A stretch of DNA of 64,000 nucleotides, from NCBI RefSeq assembly GCF_003367245.1, contig NZ_QRGR01000011.1, forward strand, positions 62,001 through 126,000, read 5' to 3'. Source of the DNA: Pontibacter diazotrophicus (lineage in GTDB: Bacteria; Bacteroidota; Bacteroidia; Cytophagales; Hymenobacteraceae). The translations under genes were made by a program, and so were the position numbers. A model generated the notes under the pieces. That model saw only the letters and a program-made list of their open reading frames with translations. It was not told the origin of the DNA and did not search any database. Positions 51,832 through 60,503 of this stretch are shown one piece after another (within the stretch, counting starts at the first letter, position 1; the number at the start of each line of letters is the position of its first letter).

Positions 51832-54499
51832 ATTTACGTTTAAACAAGTGCGGGAGATTATCCCCTACCTGCACGAGTTGGGCATCAGCACGGTTTACTC
51901 GGCTCCTTTTTTCTGCTCCCGCCCCGGCAGCGAGCACGGCTACGACGTAACCGCCCCTTACGACATCAACCCTGATGTTGGCACCAAGCAGGAGCTAAAG
52001 CAAATTGCCTCGGAACTGAAAGAAAGGAACATGGGTTGGCTGCAGGACATTGTGCCCAACCACATGGCTTACCATCCCGGAAATGTGTGGCTGATGGATG
52101 TGCTGGAAAAAGGCCCGCAGTCTCATTTCTACACCTTCTTCGACATCGATTTTCACCACCCGGACTTTGCAGGCCAGGTGATGGTTCCTTTTTTGGGGGA
52201 TTCCTTAGAAGAGGTACTCAGGCAAAACCAATTGCAGCTCAAGCTTACAGACAAAGGCCTCACTGTCAACTACTACGACAGCGCCTATCCCTTAAGTATA
52301 TCCAGCTACAGAACGCTTTTGAAGGAGATACAGCCGGTTGCGGGAGAACCGGATATAAGTAACCTGGTACAGCAGTTCCTCAACGACCTGGCTTTGTTCG
52401 AATCAGAAGAAAGCATCTCCCCTGCCGCCTGGAATAACTTTAAAAAGAAGCTTCACAGCAATGCGCAGCTCAGGCAGGAACTGGAGGGGATGGTGCAAAG
52501 CATGAACAACGACAATGGAAAACTGCAGCAGCTACTCCAGCAGCAGCACTATATCCTATGTCACTGGCAGGAAACAGAGAAGCGCATCAATTTCCGCCGC
52601 TTCTTTACCGTGAACGACCTGATCTGCCTGCGCATGGAGCACCCGGAGGTGTTTGAGCAGTATCACCAGTTTATAAAACAACTGGTAGACCAGGGGCTGC
52701 TGCAGGGCCTGCGGGTAGACCACGTGGATGGCCTCTTCGACCCAACCACTTACCTGAAGCGCCTGCGGAAGCTGGCTGGCCCCGATGCTTATCTCGTGGT
52801 AGAAAAAATATTGGAGGGCGAGGAGCAGTTACCGGAACGCTGGCCAATTGAGGGCAACAGCGGCTACGACTTTCTGGCGTGGGTGAGCAACCTCTATACC
52901 TCTGGTTCCGGCCGTCGAAAGCTGACACAAACTTATAGTAAGCTGGTGCCAAGTGCCGCCAAAGTCTATGAGGAGCTGGTGTTTGAAAAGAAGATGTTCA
53001 TTCTGAAAGACCAGATGCAGGGCGAGTTGCAGAACCTGATGCGCCTGTTGCAGGAGCGCCACCTGATACCGCTTGACCCGGAGGAGGAATGGCGAAAGGC
53101 GCTGGCAATATTGCTGTGTGCCTGGCCGGTTTACTGTATCTATGGCAACCGCCTGCCGCTGTCTAAGGACGAAATGCAGGTGGTGGATAAGGCCTTTGAG
53201 GAGGCCCATACGCAGGCCCCGGAACTGCAGGAGTATTTTCAGGAGCTGCACAAACTCTTTACATTAGAGCCCGGCGATACAGAGCAGACGACGCATGACA
53301 AGCTGTACTTTGTGATGCGGAGCCAGCAATATACGGGGCCGCTTGCCGCCAAAGGCGTGGAGGATACCACCTTCTATAACTATAACCGCCTGATCTCCCT
53401 CAACGAAGTTGGCAACAGCCCGGATATTTTCCACCTCAACGACGATGAGTTTCATGAGCGCATGCTGTACCGCCAGCGGGTGTACCCGCACTCCATCAAC
53501 GCCACGGCTACCCACGACACTAAGCGTGGTGAGGGTGCCCGTATCCGCCTGAACGTGCTAAGCGAACTCCCGGACGAGTGGGAAAGAAATGTGCAGGATT
53601 GGATTGAGAGAAGTAAAAAGTATACCACTAAACCGAGCATCAACGACCTCTATTTCTTTTTCCAGACGCTCATTGGCGTACTGCCGCTGAATGGCCAGGC
53701 TGATGAGTCGATTGTGGAGCGGGTGCAGGAATACCTGCAAAAGGCACTGCGGGAGGCAAAAGTCAAAACTGGTTGGTCGGAGCCGAACGAAGGGTATGAG
53801 CAGGCCATGATGGACCTGGTGCAGCAGCTGTTGCTCGACGATAAAGATTTCATGGATACTTTCCGGCCTTTCTTCCAGAAGGTATCACACTACGGCTGGG
53901 TTTACGCACTCTGCCAGGCCTTGCTGAAAGTAACCTGCCCCGGTGTGCCCGATATTTACCAGAGCTGTGAACTGTGGGACCTGAGCCTCGTAGACCCCGA
54001 CAACCGACGACCTGTAGACTACGAACTACGCCAGCAGTACCTGACGGAGTTAAAAGAACAGGAGCAGAAAGACCCGGAAGGCCTGCACCAGCAACTGCTT
54101 CAGAATCCCGACGACGGAAAAGTGAAACTATACCTGCTGTACAAGGTGCTGAACAAGCGCCGCGATTTGCAGCCGCTGTTCAACTTCGGGGATTATGTAC
54201 CGCTCCATGTGCAGGGAACACACAAGCACCGTATCCTGGCATTTGCCCGCCACCATGAGGGGCAGTGGGGCGTGGTGGTGGTACCGCTTCTACTCGTAAA
54301 CCTCATTGGCGAACACGAATTACCAATAGGGGAAGAAGTTTGGGAAGACACCGCTATCGCGCTGCCTGAAGGAGCACCGGTAGCCTGGCAGCACGTACTT
54401 GGAAAAGGCACGCTGCAGGCAGAAGAGAATATACTGCCCTTAGCCGGTGTACTAAAAACATTCCCGGTAGCATTTTTAACCGCAACAAATACTTTATGA
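51785..54499 (+). CDS. treY: Maltooligosyl trehalose synthase
   Basis: A 904-residue GH13_26 enzyme that converts the reducing-end glucose of maltodextrin to a trehalosyl unit. MVYIPAATYRLQISPKFTFK, STVYSAPFFCSRPGSEHGYD, LQDIVPNHMAYHPGN, GLRVDHVDGLFDPTTYLKRL (nucleophile), VVEKILEGEEQLPERW (acid/base) and TATHDTKRGEGARIRLNV follow the family pattern, with the TreY-specific insertions. It starts 47 bases inside the GH57/DUF3536 gene and its stop overlaps malQ by 4 bases. Very secure. Confidence 0.95.
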   Translation: MVYIPAATYRLQISPKFTFKQVREIIPYLHELGISTVYSAPFFCSRPGSEHGYDVTAPYDINPDVGTKQELKQIASELKERNMGWLQDIVPNHMAYHPGNVWLMDVLEKGPQSHFYTFFDIDFHHPDFAGQVMVPFLGDSLEEVLRQNQLQLKLTDKGLTVNYYDSAYPLSISSYRTLLKEIQPVAGEPDISNLVQQFLNDLALFESEESISPAAWNNFKKKLHSNAQLRQELEGMVQSMNNDNGKLQQLLQQQHYILCHWQETEKRINFRRFFTVNDLICLRMEHPEVFEQYHQFIKQLVDQGLLQGLRVDHVDGLFDPTTYLKRLRKLAGPDAYLVVEKILEGEEQLPERWPIEGNSGYDFLAWVSNLYTSGSGRRKLTQTYSKLVPSAAKVYEELVFEKKMFILKDQMQGELQNLMRLLQERHLIPLDPEEEWRKALAILLCAWPVYCIYGNRLPLSKDEMQVVDKAFEEAHTQAPELQEYFQELHKLFTLEPGDTEQTTHDKLYFVMRSQQYTGPLAAKGVEDTTFYNYNRLISLNEVGNSPDIFHLNDDEFHERMLYRQRVYPHSINATATHDTKRGEGARIRLNVLSELPDEWERNVQDWIERSKKYTTKPSINDLYFFFQTLIGVLPLNGQADESIVERVQEYLQKALREAKVKTGWSEPNEGYEQAMMDLVQQLLLDDKDFMDTFRPFFQKVSHYGWVYALCQALLKVTCPGVPDIYQSCELWDLSLVDPDNRRPVDYELRQQYLTELKEQEQKDPEGLHQQLLQNPDDGKVKLYLLYKVLNKRRDLQPLFNFGDYVPLHVQGTHKHRILAFARHHEGQWGVVVVPLLLVNLIGEHELPIGEEVWEDTAIALPEGAPVAWQHVLGKGTLQAEENILPLAGVLKTFPVAFLTATNTL

Positions 54500-56025
54500 T
54501 CATATCAAAACGAAGTGCAGGCCTTTTACTGCATATTACCTCTCTCCCCTCCCGCTTCGGCATCGGGGATTTAGGGCCGGAAGCCTATCATTTTGCTGAC
54601 CTGTTAGAAGAAGCAGGCCAGCGTTACTGGCAGATACTCCCGCTCAACCCAACCGAAGGCGGCTACGGCCACTCCCCCTACAGCAGCCACTCTGCCTTTG
54701 CGGGAAACCCGCTGCTCATCAGCCCTGAGCTGCTCGTGCAGGATGGTTTGCTACAAAAAAGCGACCTTGAAACAGATGAGGAATTTAGAGAGGACCGGGT
54801 AGAGTACCCGAAGGTAGTTAAACTGAAGCTGAGGCTATGGCAGAAGGCTTTTGATAAATTTAATGAGACTGCCGACTCTGATTTGCAGCAGGAATACAAA
54901 GCCTTCATGCGCGAACAAAAAGCATGGTTACCGGACTTTGCACGGTTTGCTGCCTTCAAGAAACGCTTCGAAGGCAGAAGCTGGGTGGAGTGGCCCAAAG
55001 AAATAAAGCAGCACGAGGAGCATGCCGTAAAGGCCCTTGAAAAAGAGATGGAGGATGAGGTGCGGTTTGAGCAGTTCATGCAGTTCCTGTTTTACAGGCA
55101 ATGGGAAGAGTTAAAGCAGTACTGCCACCAGAAAGACATTGCCTTTTTCGGGGACATGCCGTTTTACGTGAGCCACGACAGCGCCGATGTATGGCAGAAC
55201 CCGGAGTATTTTAAGCTGGATAAGGAAGGTAACGCCACCGGGCTTTCCGGGGTGCCACCGGACTTCTTCAGCGAGACCGGGCAACTGTGGGGCACGCCGG
55301 TTTTTGATTGGAAAGAGCTGGCCAAACACAATTACGACTGGTGGATCCGCCGCATCGACCACAACCTGCGCCTGTTTGGGCTCTTGCGCCTCGACCATTT
55401 CCGCGCCTTCTCTGCCTACTGGGAAGTGCCTGCCGGGGAAGATACTGCCATGAACGGAAAGTGGAAGGAGTCACCGGGTGCCGAAATTCTGAGCCTTGTG
55501 CAGAAGAAATACCCTAAAATGCCGATTATCGCCGAAGACCTGGGCGAGATAGACCAGCCGGTGCGTGACCTGATGCAGGAGTACGATCTGCCGGGCATGC
55601 TGGTGCTGCTCTTTGCCTTTGTCTCGGATGAGAAAGCGTTTGAAGGATCCTTTATGCCGCACAACCATACCCGTAACAGCATTGTGTATACCGGCACCCA
55701 CGACAACAGCACGGTAGTAGGCTGGTACCACGACGCAAAGAAAGGTGACAGGAAAGCCCTCAGCGACTACACTTTTCACGAGCTCTCGGAAGAAAATGTA
55801 CATGAGGTGATGGGCCGATTGGCACTGGCTTCTGTAGCACAGCTGGCTGTGCTACCGGTGCAGGATGTGCTGGGACTTGGGAAGGAAGCCACTATGAACA
55901 AGCCCTCCACTTCGCGGGGAAATTGGGCATGGCGACTCAAGAAAGACCAGTTTACAAAAAAAAATGCGAAAGAATTATTAGAGTTAACAAAGCTCTACGG
56001 CAGATTTGTGGACAAGGAGGAATAG
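54496..56025 (+). CDS. malQ: 4-alpha-glucanotransferase
   Basis: A 509-residue GH77 enzyme that disproportionates maltodextrins, recycling short products of the TreY/TreZ reactions. LLHITSLPSRFGIGDLGPEA, YGHSPYSSHSAFAGNPLLIS, LRLDHFRAFSAYWEVPAGED (nucleophile), IIAEDLGEIDQPVRDLMQEY (acid/base) and TGTHDNSTVVGWYHDAKKG are all typical. The ATG overlaps the treY stop (ATGA, 4 bases), so it is the last gene of the operon. Very secure. Confidence 0.95.
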   Translation: MIISKRSAGLLLHITSLPSRFGIGDLGPEAYHFADLLEEAGQRYWQILPLNPTEGGYGHSPYSSHSAFAGNPLLISPELLVQDGLLQKSDLETDEEFREDRVEYPKVVKLKLRLWQKAFDKFNETADSDLQQEYKAFMREQKAWLPDFARFAAFKKRFEGRSWVEWPKEIKQHEEHAVKALEKEMEDEVRFEQFMQFLFYRQWEELKQYCHQKDIAFFGDMPFYVSHDSADVWQNPEYFKLDKEGNATGLSGVPPDFFSETGQLWGTPVFDWKELAKHNYDWWIRRIDHNLRLFGLLRLDHFRAFSAYWEVPAGEDTAMNGKWKESPGAEILSLVQKKYPKMPIIAEDLGEIDQPVRDLMQEYDLPGMLVLLFAFVSDEKAFEGSFMPHNHTRNSIVYTGTHDNSTVVGWYHDAKKGDRKALSDYTFHELSEENVHEVMGRLALASVAQLAVLPVQDVLGLGKEATMNKPSTSRGNWAWRLKKDQFTKKNAKELLELTKLYGRFVDKEE

Positions 56026-56082
56026 CATTAGCCTGTGAGTGCGTTTGCTATCTGCCGTAAAAATACCTATTTTAGAAATTAT

Positions 56083-56107
56083 AGCCTGGAGCCTTCTGCT
56101 CCGGGCT
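56083..56107. terminator. Hairpin between malQ and redoxin-like gene
   Basis: AGCCTGGAGC (56083-56092) pairs with GCTCCGGGCT (56098-56107), one G-U pair, about 58 bases after the malQ stop. There is no U-tract after it, so it is only a possible terminator or leader structure. Confidence 0.4.
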
Positions 56108-56130
56108 TATCCCCAAAACAAAATAAAACT

Positions 56131-56691
56131 ATGGCAGCATACTCCAACACCCAAATCGAATTGGGCACCAAAGCACATAACTTTGCGCTTTTAGACACTG
56201 CTTCTGACGCACTGGTTTCCCTCACGGATGTCGCCTCTGCCAAGGCTACTGTAATCATGTTCATCAGCAACCACTGCCCCTATGTGCAGCACATTTTAGA
56301 TGAACTAGTGGAAGTAGCGGCTGAGTACAAGACCAAAGGCGTCAATTTTGTGGCTATTAGCTCGAACGATGCCATGACCTACCCGCAGGACGGACCACAG
56401 CAGATGAAAGCACTGGCATTGGACTATGACTTTTCTTTTCCGTACCTCTATGATCAGACACAACAGGTAGCCCGCACCTATGAGGCAGAATGTACGCCTG
56501 AATTCTTTGTGTATGACGGTAAAATGGGCCTCGCCTACCACGGGCAGTTCGACGACTCCCGCCCCAACAACGGAAAGCCGGTAACGGGCCGCGATCTGCG
56601 CACAGCACTCGATGCTTTGCTGGCTAAAGAGCCAGTGCCGCAGGAGCAGGTACCCAGCGTAGGCTGCAGTATTAAATGGCGGGATTCTTAA
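56131..56691 (+). CDS. Redoxin/thioredoxin-fold family protein (AhpC/TSA-like), single Cys
   Basis: From the preferred ATG at 56131 (MAAYSNTQIELGTKAHNFAL) the protein has 186 residues. An upstream in-frame ATG at 56035 would add 32 residues that include the hairpin at 56083 and do not look like the family. The thioredoxin fold is clear: VIMFISNHCPYVQHILDELV holds the active-site Cys, but the second Cys of a CxxC is replaced (CPYV), then GVNFVAISSNDAMTYPQDGP and CTPEFFVYD (cis-Pro region). A further Cys is in VGCSIKW. Probably a peroxiredoxin-like or single-Cys redoxin; no signal peptide. Ends 4 bases inside the convergent L,D-transpeptidase gene. Confidence 0.85.
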   Translation: MAAYSNTQIELGTKAHNFALLDTASDALVSLTDVASAKATVIMFISNHCPYVQHILDELVEVAAEYKTKGVNFVAISSNDAMTYPQDGPQQMKALALDYDFSFPYLYDQTQQVARTYEAECTPEFFVYDGKMGLAYHGQFDDSRPNNGKPVTGRDLRTALDALLAKEPVPQEQVPSVGCSIKWRDS

Positions 56692-57527
56692 GACTTAGCC
56701 GGAACCGGAATCTCCTTTTTACTTTCATTCACCAACTCCGCCATGGCTGTCATGTGGTCGAGGTACTGTGAGGTGTAGGCATCATGCGCGGCATGTGCAT
56801 ACAGCGCTGTACCGCCCATCACCGTTTTGATTATCTCATCGTGCTGCTCCATCGGCACGGCAGGGCAACCTAAACTGCGCCCGAGGCGGCCTGCCTGCTT
56901 TATAAAATCTTCTGTAGCATACTCAGCACCGTGCATTACAATACAACGGTCTCTTGCATTGGTGTTGAAGCCCTCATCCAGCCCCTCCAGTTTCAACGAA
57001 AGGCCGTGCTTGCCCTGGTATGTTTCATCGGTCACATAAAAGCCGATACTGCTCATGAAGGATTCGTTTTCATTAGAGAAATACTCGGCAAACTCATCCC
57101 CGGAGTTGCGGCCATGGGATACATACGTATTGATGAGTAATTCCTTCTTCTCCACGTCCACGACCCAAAGTCTTTTCTCGTTCGAGGATTTTGTAAAGTC
57201 AATGATGGTGATGATGGGTTTTTCAGAGACTTTCTGGTTACGCTTCATGTTATAATAACCTGTCAGTGCCTTGTCGAACACCTCAAACTTCAGCCCTGTT
57301 TCCTGAAGGTCCATGTAGCTATACAGATTGTATGAAACCTGGTTAAACCGCATCAGTTTATAATTGGTAACCCGGTCCCTGATCTTCTTTTGATCTGGCT
57401 TGGACATAGCAGAACCCTTGTTCACAGGAGTTGCAAACGGTACTAGCACCAGGGGTGCAAACAGCGGCAACAATCCTCGGGCCAGTTTACGTCGGGTATA
57501 TCTCCAGGAATATAATTTCATCTCCAT
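56688..57527 (-). CDS. Murein L,D-transpeptidase catalytic domain family protein
   Basis: A 279-residue exported protein. The first 35 residues form a signal peptide (KLARGLLPLFAPLVLVPFAT); the start could be the ATG at 57527 or that two codons later. The catalytic domain carries IVMHGAEYATEDFI followed by RLGRSLGCPAVPMEQHDEII, equivalent to the HxxxxxxxSxGC of YkuD-type transpeptidases, with the Cys as nucleophile and the His nearby. Such enzymes cross-link peptidoglycan or attach proteins to it. It overlaps the redoxin-like gene by 4 bases tail to tail. The family is secure, the specific reaction is not. Confidence 0.85.
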   Translation of the reverse strand: MEMKLYSWRYTRRKLARGLLPLFAPLVLVPFATPVNKGSAMSKPDQKKIRDRVTNYKLMRFNQVSYNLYSYMDLQETGLKFEVFDKALTGYYNMKRNQKVSEKPIITIIDFTKSSNEKRLWVVDVEKKELLINTYVSHGRNSGDEFAEYFSNENESFMSSIGFYVTDETYQGKHGLSLKLEGLDEGFNTNARDRCIVMHGAEYATEDFIKQAGRLGRSLGCPAVPMEQHDEIIKTVMGGTALYAHAAHDAYTSQYLDHMTAMAELVNESKKEIPVPAKS

Positions 57528-57693
57528 CAGTTCTTTGGTTCACCTTCTTTGTACGTATTGCAGCCTCTACGGTTAGTTCTCACCAGCACTCTCTGTTAGC
57601 ACCAATCTTAAATCTATCAATATTTAACGGTAAAAGGCATCATTTTTGACTCTGAAGCTGTTATAACAGCAATACCTTTTTCTGAAGAGAGCA

Positions 57694-59064
57694 ATGAAAT
57701 CAAGAGATAAAATTTATCATAGTTACATATCGTACATTTTCGTGGCACTACTGCTCGCCGGATGTAGCGGCAAGCAAACCTTGCGGGGCGTGTTCAGCAA
57801 AGAACAGACCCCTTATGAGAAGTATGCAGCCAAACTGAAAGATGCCAAACTAGACGAGACAGCTTTAGGGCAGGAGTGGCTGCAGGCGGGACAACAGGCC
57901 TTAAGGGATTCGATTACCGTGACGCTCCCATTCAAAGAAACAGGCTACTTCTCTGCGGACAAGCCCAAAGCCCTCGGGTACCGGGTAACTGCAAAGCGGG
58001 GAGAGCGCCTTGTGGTGAATCTCGAAATGAGAGCAAGAGAGCAGGCACAGGTGTTTATGGATCTGTTTGAGGCGCCCGCCATACCTACGGAGGAACCCCG
58101 TCGGGTAGCTTCTGCCGACACCGCCTCAACCTCGCTAAGCTATGAAGTAGACGAAGACCAGCAGCATATCCTGCGTGTGCAGCCAGAGCTGCTGCGCAGT
58201 GGCCAGTACACGGTAACGATTCAGGCAGAACCAACCCTGGCTTTTCCGGTGCAAGGCAAAACCAGCCGTAACATTGCCAGCATCTGGGGCGACCCGCGCG
58301 ACGGCGGTGTCCGGCTGCACGAAGGTGTTGATATATTTGCAAAGCGGGGAACGCCGGCTATCGCCTCCGCTGAAGGCGTAGTATCAAAAGTAAGCGTAAC
58401 GCCTCGGGGCGGAAAGGTTGTATGGCTGACAGACGTAAACCGCAGACAGAGCCTTTACTATGCCCACCTGGACAGCCAGGCAGTAGCAGCCGGCCAGCGT
58501 GTGCAGATGGGCGACACACTGGGTTTTGTTGGCAATACAGGTAACGCCATCACCACAAACCCACACCTGCACTTTGGCATTTACCGATTTGGCCGTGGTG
58601 CCACAAACCCATTCCCGTACCTGTACGAGTCAATCCAAAAAGTGCCTGACGTAAAGATTGATGCCTCGCTGGTGGGCAATTGGGTCCGGATATCGGCAAA
58701 GTCAGCAAACATCAGGCTGCAGCCAACCACCAAATCGACGGTTTATACCACACTGCCACAGCACACCCCCCTGCAGGTAACAGGCGGCGTTGATACATGG
58801 TACCGTATTGCTTTACCCAATGGTACCGAAGCTTATGTTGCAGGCAGTTTAGTGGAAGCCACCACCAAGCCTGTCAGGTACGAGAAGATAGCCGCTGAAA
58901 CCGACCTGCTGGATGAGGCACACCCGCTTGCAGCGGCAAAAGACAGCTTAAAACCCGGAAGCAACGTGGCCGTGCTGGGCAACTACAATGGCTATCGGCT
59001 GGTTCGGAATGATGCCGGCCTTCTTGGGTGGATAAATCCCGAAGGCAACATGAGCGCGCGCTAA
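57694..59064 (+). CDS. M23 metallopeptidase lipoprotein with C-terminal SH3-like domain
   Basis: A 456-residue lipoprotein: the signal ends at ALLLAGC (lipobox LAGC). A beta-rich domain at about 60-170 precedes the M23 peptidase, with zinc ligands in RLHEGVDIFAKRGTPA (HxxxD) and NPHLHFGIYRFG (HxH), and YYAHLD between them. A bacterial SH3-like domain (VRISAKSANIRLQPTTKSTV, TWYRIALPNGTEAYVAGSLV) follows. It is likely to act on peptidoglycan from the outer-membrane inner face. The terminator at 59094 follows. Secure for domains. Confidence 0.9.
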   Translation: MKSRDKIYHSYISYIFVALLLAGCSGKQTLRGVFSKEQTPYEKYAAKLKDAKLDETALGQEWLQAGQQALRDSITVTLPFKETGYFSADKPKALGYRVTAKRGERLVVNLEMRAREQAQVFMDLFEAPAIPTEEPRRVASADTASTSLSYEVDEDQQHILRVQPELLRSGQYTVTIQAEPTLAFPVQGKTSRNIASIWGDPRDGGVRLHEGVDIFAKRGTPAIASAEGVVSKVSVTPRGGKVVWLTDVNRRQSLYYAHLDSQAVAAGQRVQMGDTLGFVGNTGNAITTNPHLHFGIYRFGRGATNPFPYLYESIQKVPDVKIDASLVGNWVRISAKSANIRLQPTTKSTVYTTLPQHTPLQVTGGVDTWYRIALPNGTEAYVAGSLVEATTKPVRYEKIAAETDLLDEAHPLAAAKDSLKPGSNVAVLGNYNGYRLVRNDAGLLGWINPEGNMSAR

Positions 59065-59093
59065 GCCTGTCAGCCTTTTCAACTTATTTTTCC

Positions 59094-59124
59094 ATAGCCG
59101 CTTCTTTAGGAGCGGCTATTTTTA
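59094..59124 (+). terminator. Rho-independent terminator after the M23 lipoprotein gene
   Basis: ATAGCCGCT (59094-59102) pairs with AGCGGCTAT (59111-59119) and is followed by TTTTTACC. It starts 30 bases past the stop at 59064. Confidence 0.85.
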
Positions 59125-59213
59125 CCTCAGAGGCCAGGCTGTTTACCTCGGTGCCTGCCCAAAAATATTTTCTGCTTATATTTACCCTATAGACAACATA
59201 AACAGACAAGCCC

Positions 59214-60113
59214 TTGAAGTTAGCAGCCATAGACATCGGTTCAAATGCGGTGAGATGCCAGATCTCCAGTGTGCTGAACCAGAACGGTCATGTATTTTTT
59301 AAAAAGGTGGAGTACATACGCTATGCTATCCGTTTTGGCGAGGATGTGTTCAACTCCGGTTATATCCCTCAAAATAAAATCGAAAAATTTGTAAAGCTTC
59401 TGAAAGCCTTCCAACTGCTACTGGACGTGCACGACGTGGACCACTACATGATTTGCGCCACCTCCGCCATGCGCTCCGCAGTGAATGCGCCCGAAATACT
59501 GAAGCGGGTAGACGAAGAGTTAGGAATGGAAATACAGGTGATAGACGGAGAAAGAGAAGCTGACCTGATTAATAAAGTCATCTTTAATTTTCTGGATGAA
59601 CGCAATTACCTGCACATTGACGTTGGTGGCGGCAGCACAGAGTTTAACATCTATGTGAACCGGCAGAAAAAAGCAAGTCAGTCATTTGAGCAGGGCTCTA
59701 TCCGCCACATGCAAGGCGACGAATCCATGGAACTGTGGAACAAGATGCGCGATTGGATTGAGACAAATTCCAGGAAGTACCATTTGTCTCGTGCTATCGG
59801 AACTGGCGGCAACATCAATAAGATTTTTGAGATTGCAGGTAAAACGCCCGGTAAGGCTATTTTCCGGAAGCAAATTGAAGAAGTTGCGGCACGCATTAAT
59901 TGCATGCCCATGCAGGATCGTATTACAAACCTGCTTCTAAACCCAGACCGTGCTGACGTAATCGTGCCGGCTTCAGAGATTTACCTTTCTGCGATGAAAT
60001 GGGCTAAGCTGGAAACAATGCTCGTACCTGCCGTTGGCCTGAAAGACGGTATGTTGCACGCCCTCTACGAGCGTTACCACCCGGAGCCCTTCGTTATTGA
60101 GAAAATCAATTAA
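59214..60113 (+). CDS. Ppx/GppA-family phosphatase (exopolyphosphatase-like)
   Basis: A 299-residue ASKHA-fold protein. AAIDIGSNAVRCQISSVLNQ at the N-terminus is the phosphate-1 motif, YMICATSAMRSAVNAPEILK, IQVIDGEREADLINKVIF and LHIDVGGGSTEFNIYVNRQK the other core blocks, and RAIGTGGNINKIFEI the adenosine region. The start must be TTG at 59214: no in-frame ATG lies early enough to keep the first motif, whose Asp is residue 7. It is shorter than long Ppx proteins and lacks the HD domain. It is convergent with ppk1, so both sides of polyphosphate turnover are adjacent. Exopolyphosphatase versus pppGpp activity is not decidable from sequence. Confidence 0.88.
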   Translation: MKLAAIDIGSNAVRCQISSVLNQNGHVFFKKVEYIRYAIRFGEDVFNSGYIPQNKIEKFVKLLKAFQLLLDVHDVDHYMICATSAMRSAVNAPEILKRVDEELGMEIQVIDGEREADLINKVIFNFLDERNYLHIDVGGGSTEFNIYVNRQKKASQSFEQGSIRHMQGDESMELWNKMRDWIETNSRKYHLSRAIGTGGNINKIFEIAGKTPGKAIFRKQIEEVAARINCMPMQDRITNLLLNPDRADVIVPASEIYLSAMKWAKLETMLVPAVGLKDGMLHALYERYHPEPFVIEKIN

Positions 60114-60164
60114 GATTTTATTTACTTACTGACGTTTCGCTACACCAGTTTATGATTTGTTTTA

Positions 60165-60317
60165 AGTCCCGGCGGGACGACCTGTTGATAGCCAGATGGC
60201 CAGACGCCACCCTTAGCTCCAGCGGAGCGGCCTGTCAATATATCCCCAACAGGTCGCTCCGCTGGAGCTAAAAAATAGTGAGACTCCTTTTCTATTAACA
60301 GCCGTCCCGCTTGGGCT
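60165..60317. repeat. Nested GC-rich palindrome, copy D
   Basis: Outer arms AGTCCCGGCGGGACGACCTG... (60165-60191) and CTATTAACAGCCGTCCCGCT... (60292-60317); inner arms AGCTCCAGCGGAGCGGCCTG (60215-60234) and CAGGTCGCTCCGCTGGAGCT (60250-60269). It lies between the convergent ppx and ppk1 genes. The right outer arm has drifted more than in copy C. Confidence 0.88.
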
Positions 60318-60405
60318 CTTGCGTAACGTCACTTTCTAAGTATCTTTTAACCTTTTCAGCCAGCAAATTTCATTCGTAGCGTATAGCTGATTTATTCTTG
60401 GCCAT

Positions 60406-60458
60406 TAAAAAAAGCGCGGCTGCAGTCTCTTCTCAGGAAGATAACTGCAGCCGCGCTT
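60406..60458 (-). terminator. Rho-independent terminator after ppk1
   Basis: AAGCGCGGCTGCAG (60412-60425) pairs perfectly with CTGCAGCCGCGCTT (60445-60458). On the minus strand the stem runs into a TTTTTTT tract (60406-60413). It starts 45 bases past the ppk1 stop. Confidence 0.9.
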
Positions 60459-60503
60459 GCTTTCACTTGTGTTGATAAATGTTAAAGGATACCTGGTATA
60501 TGT

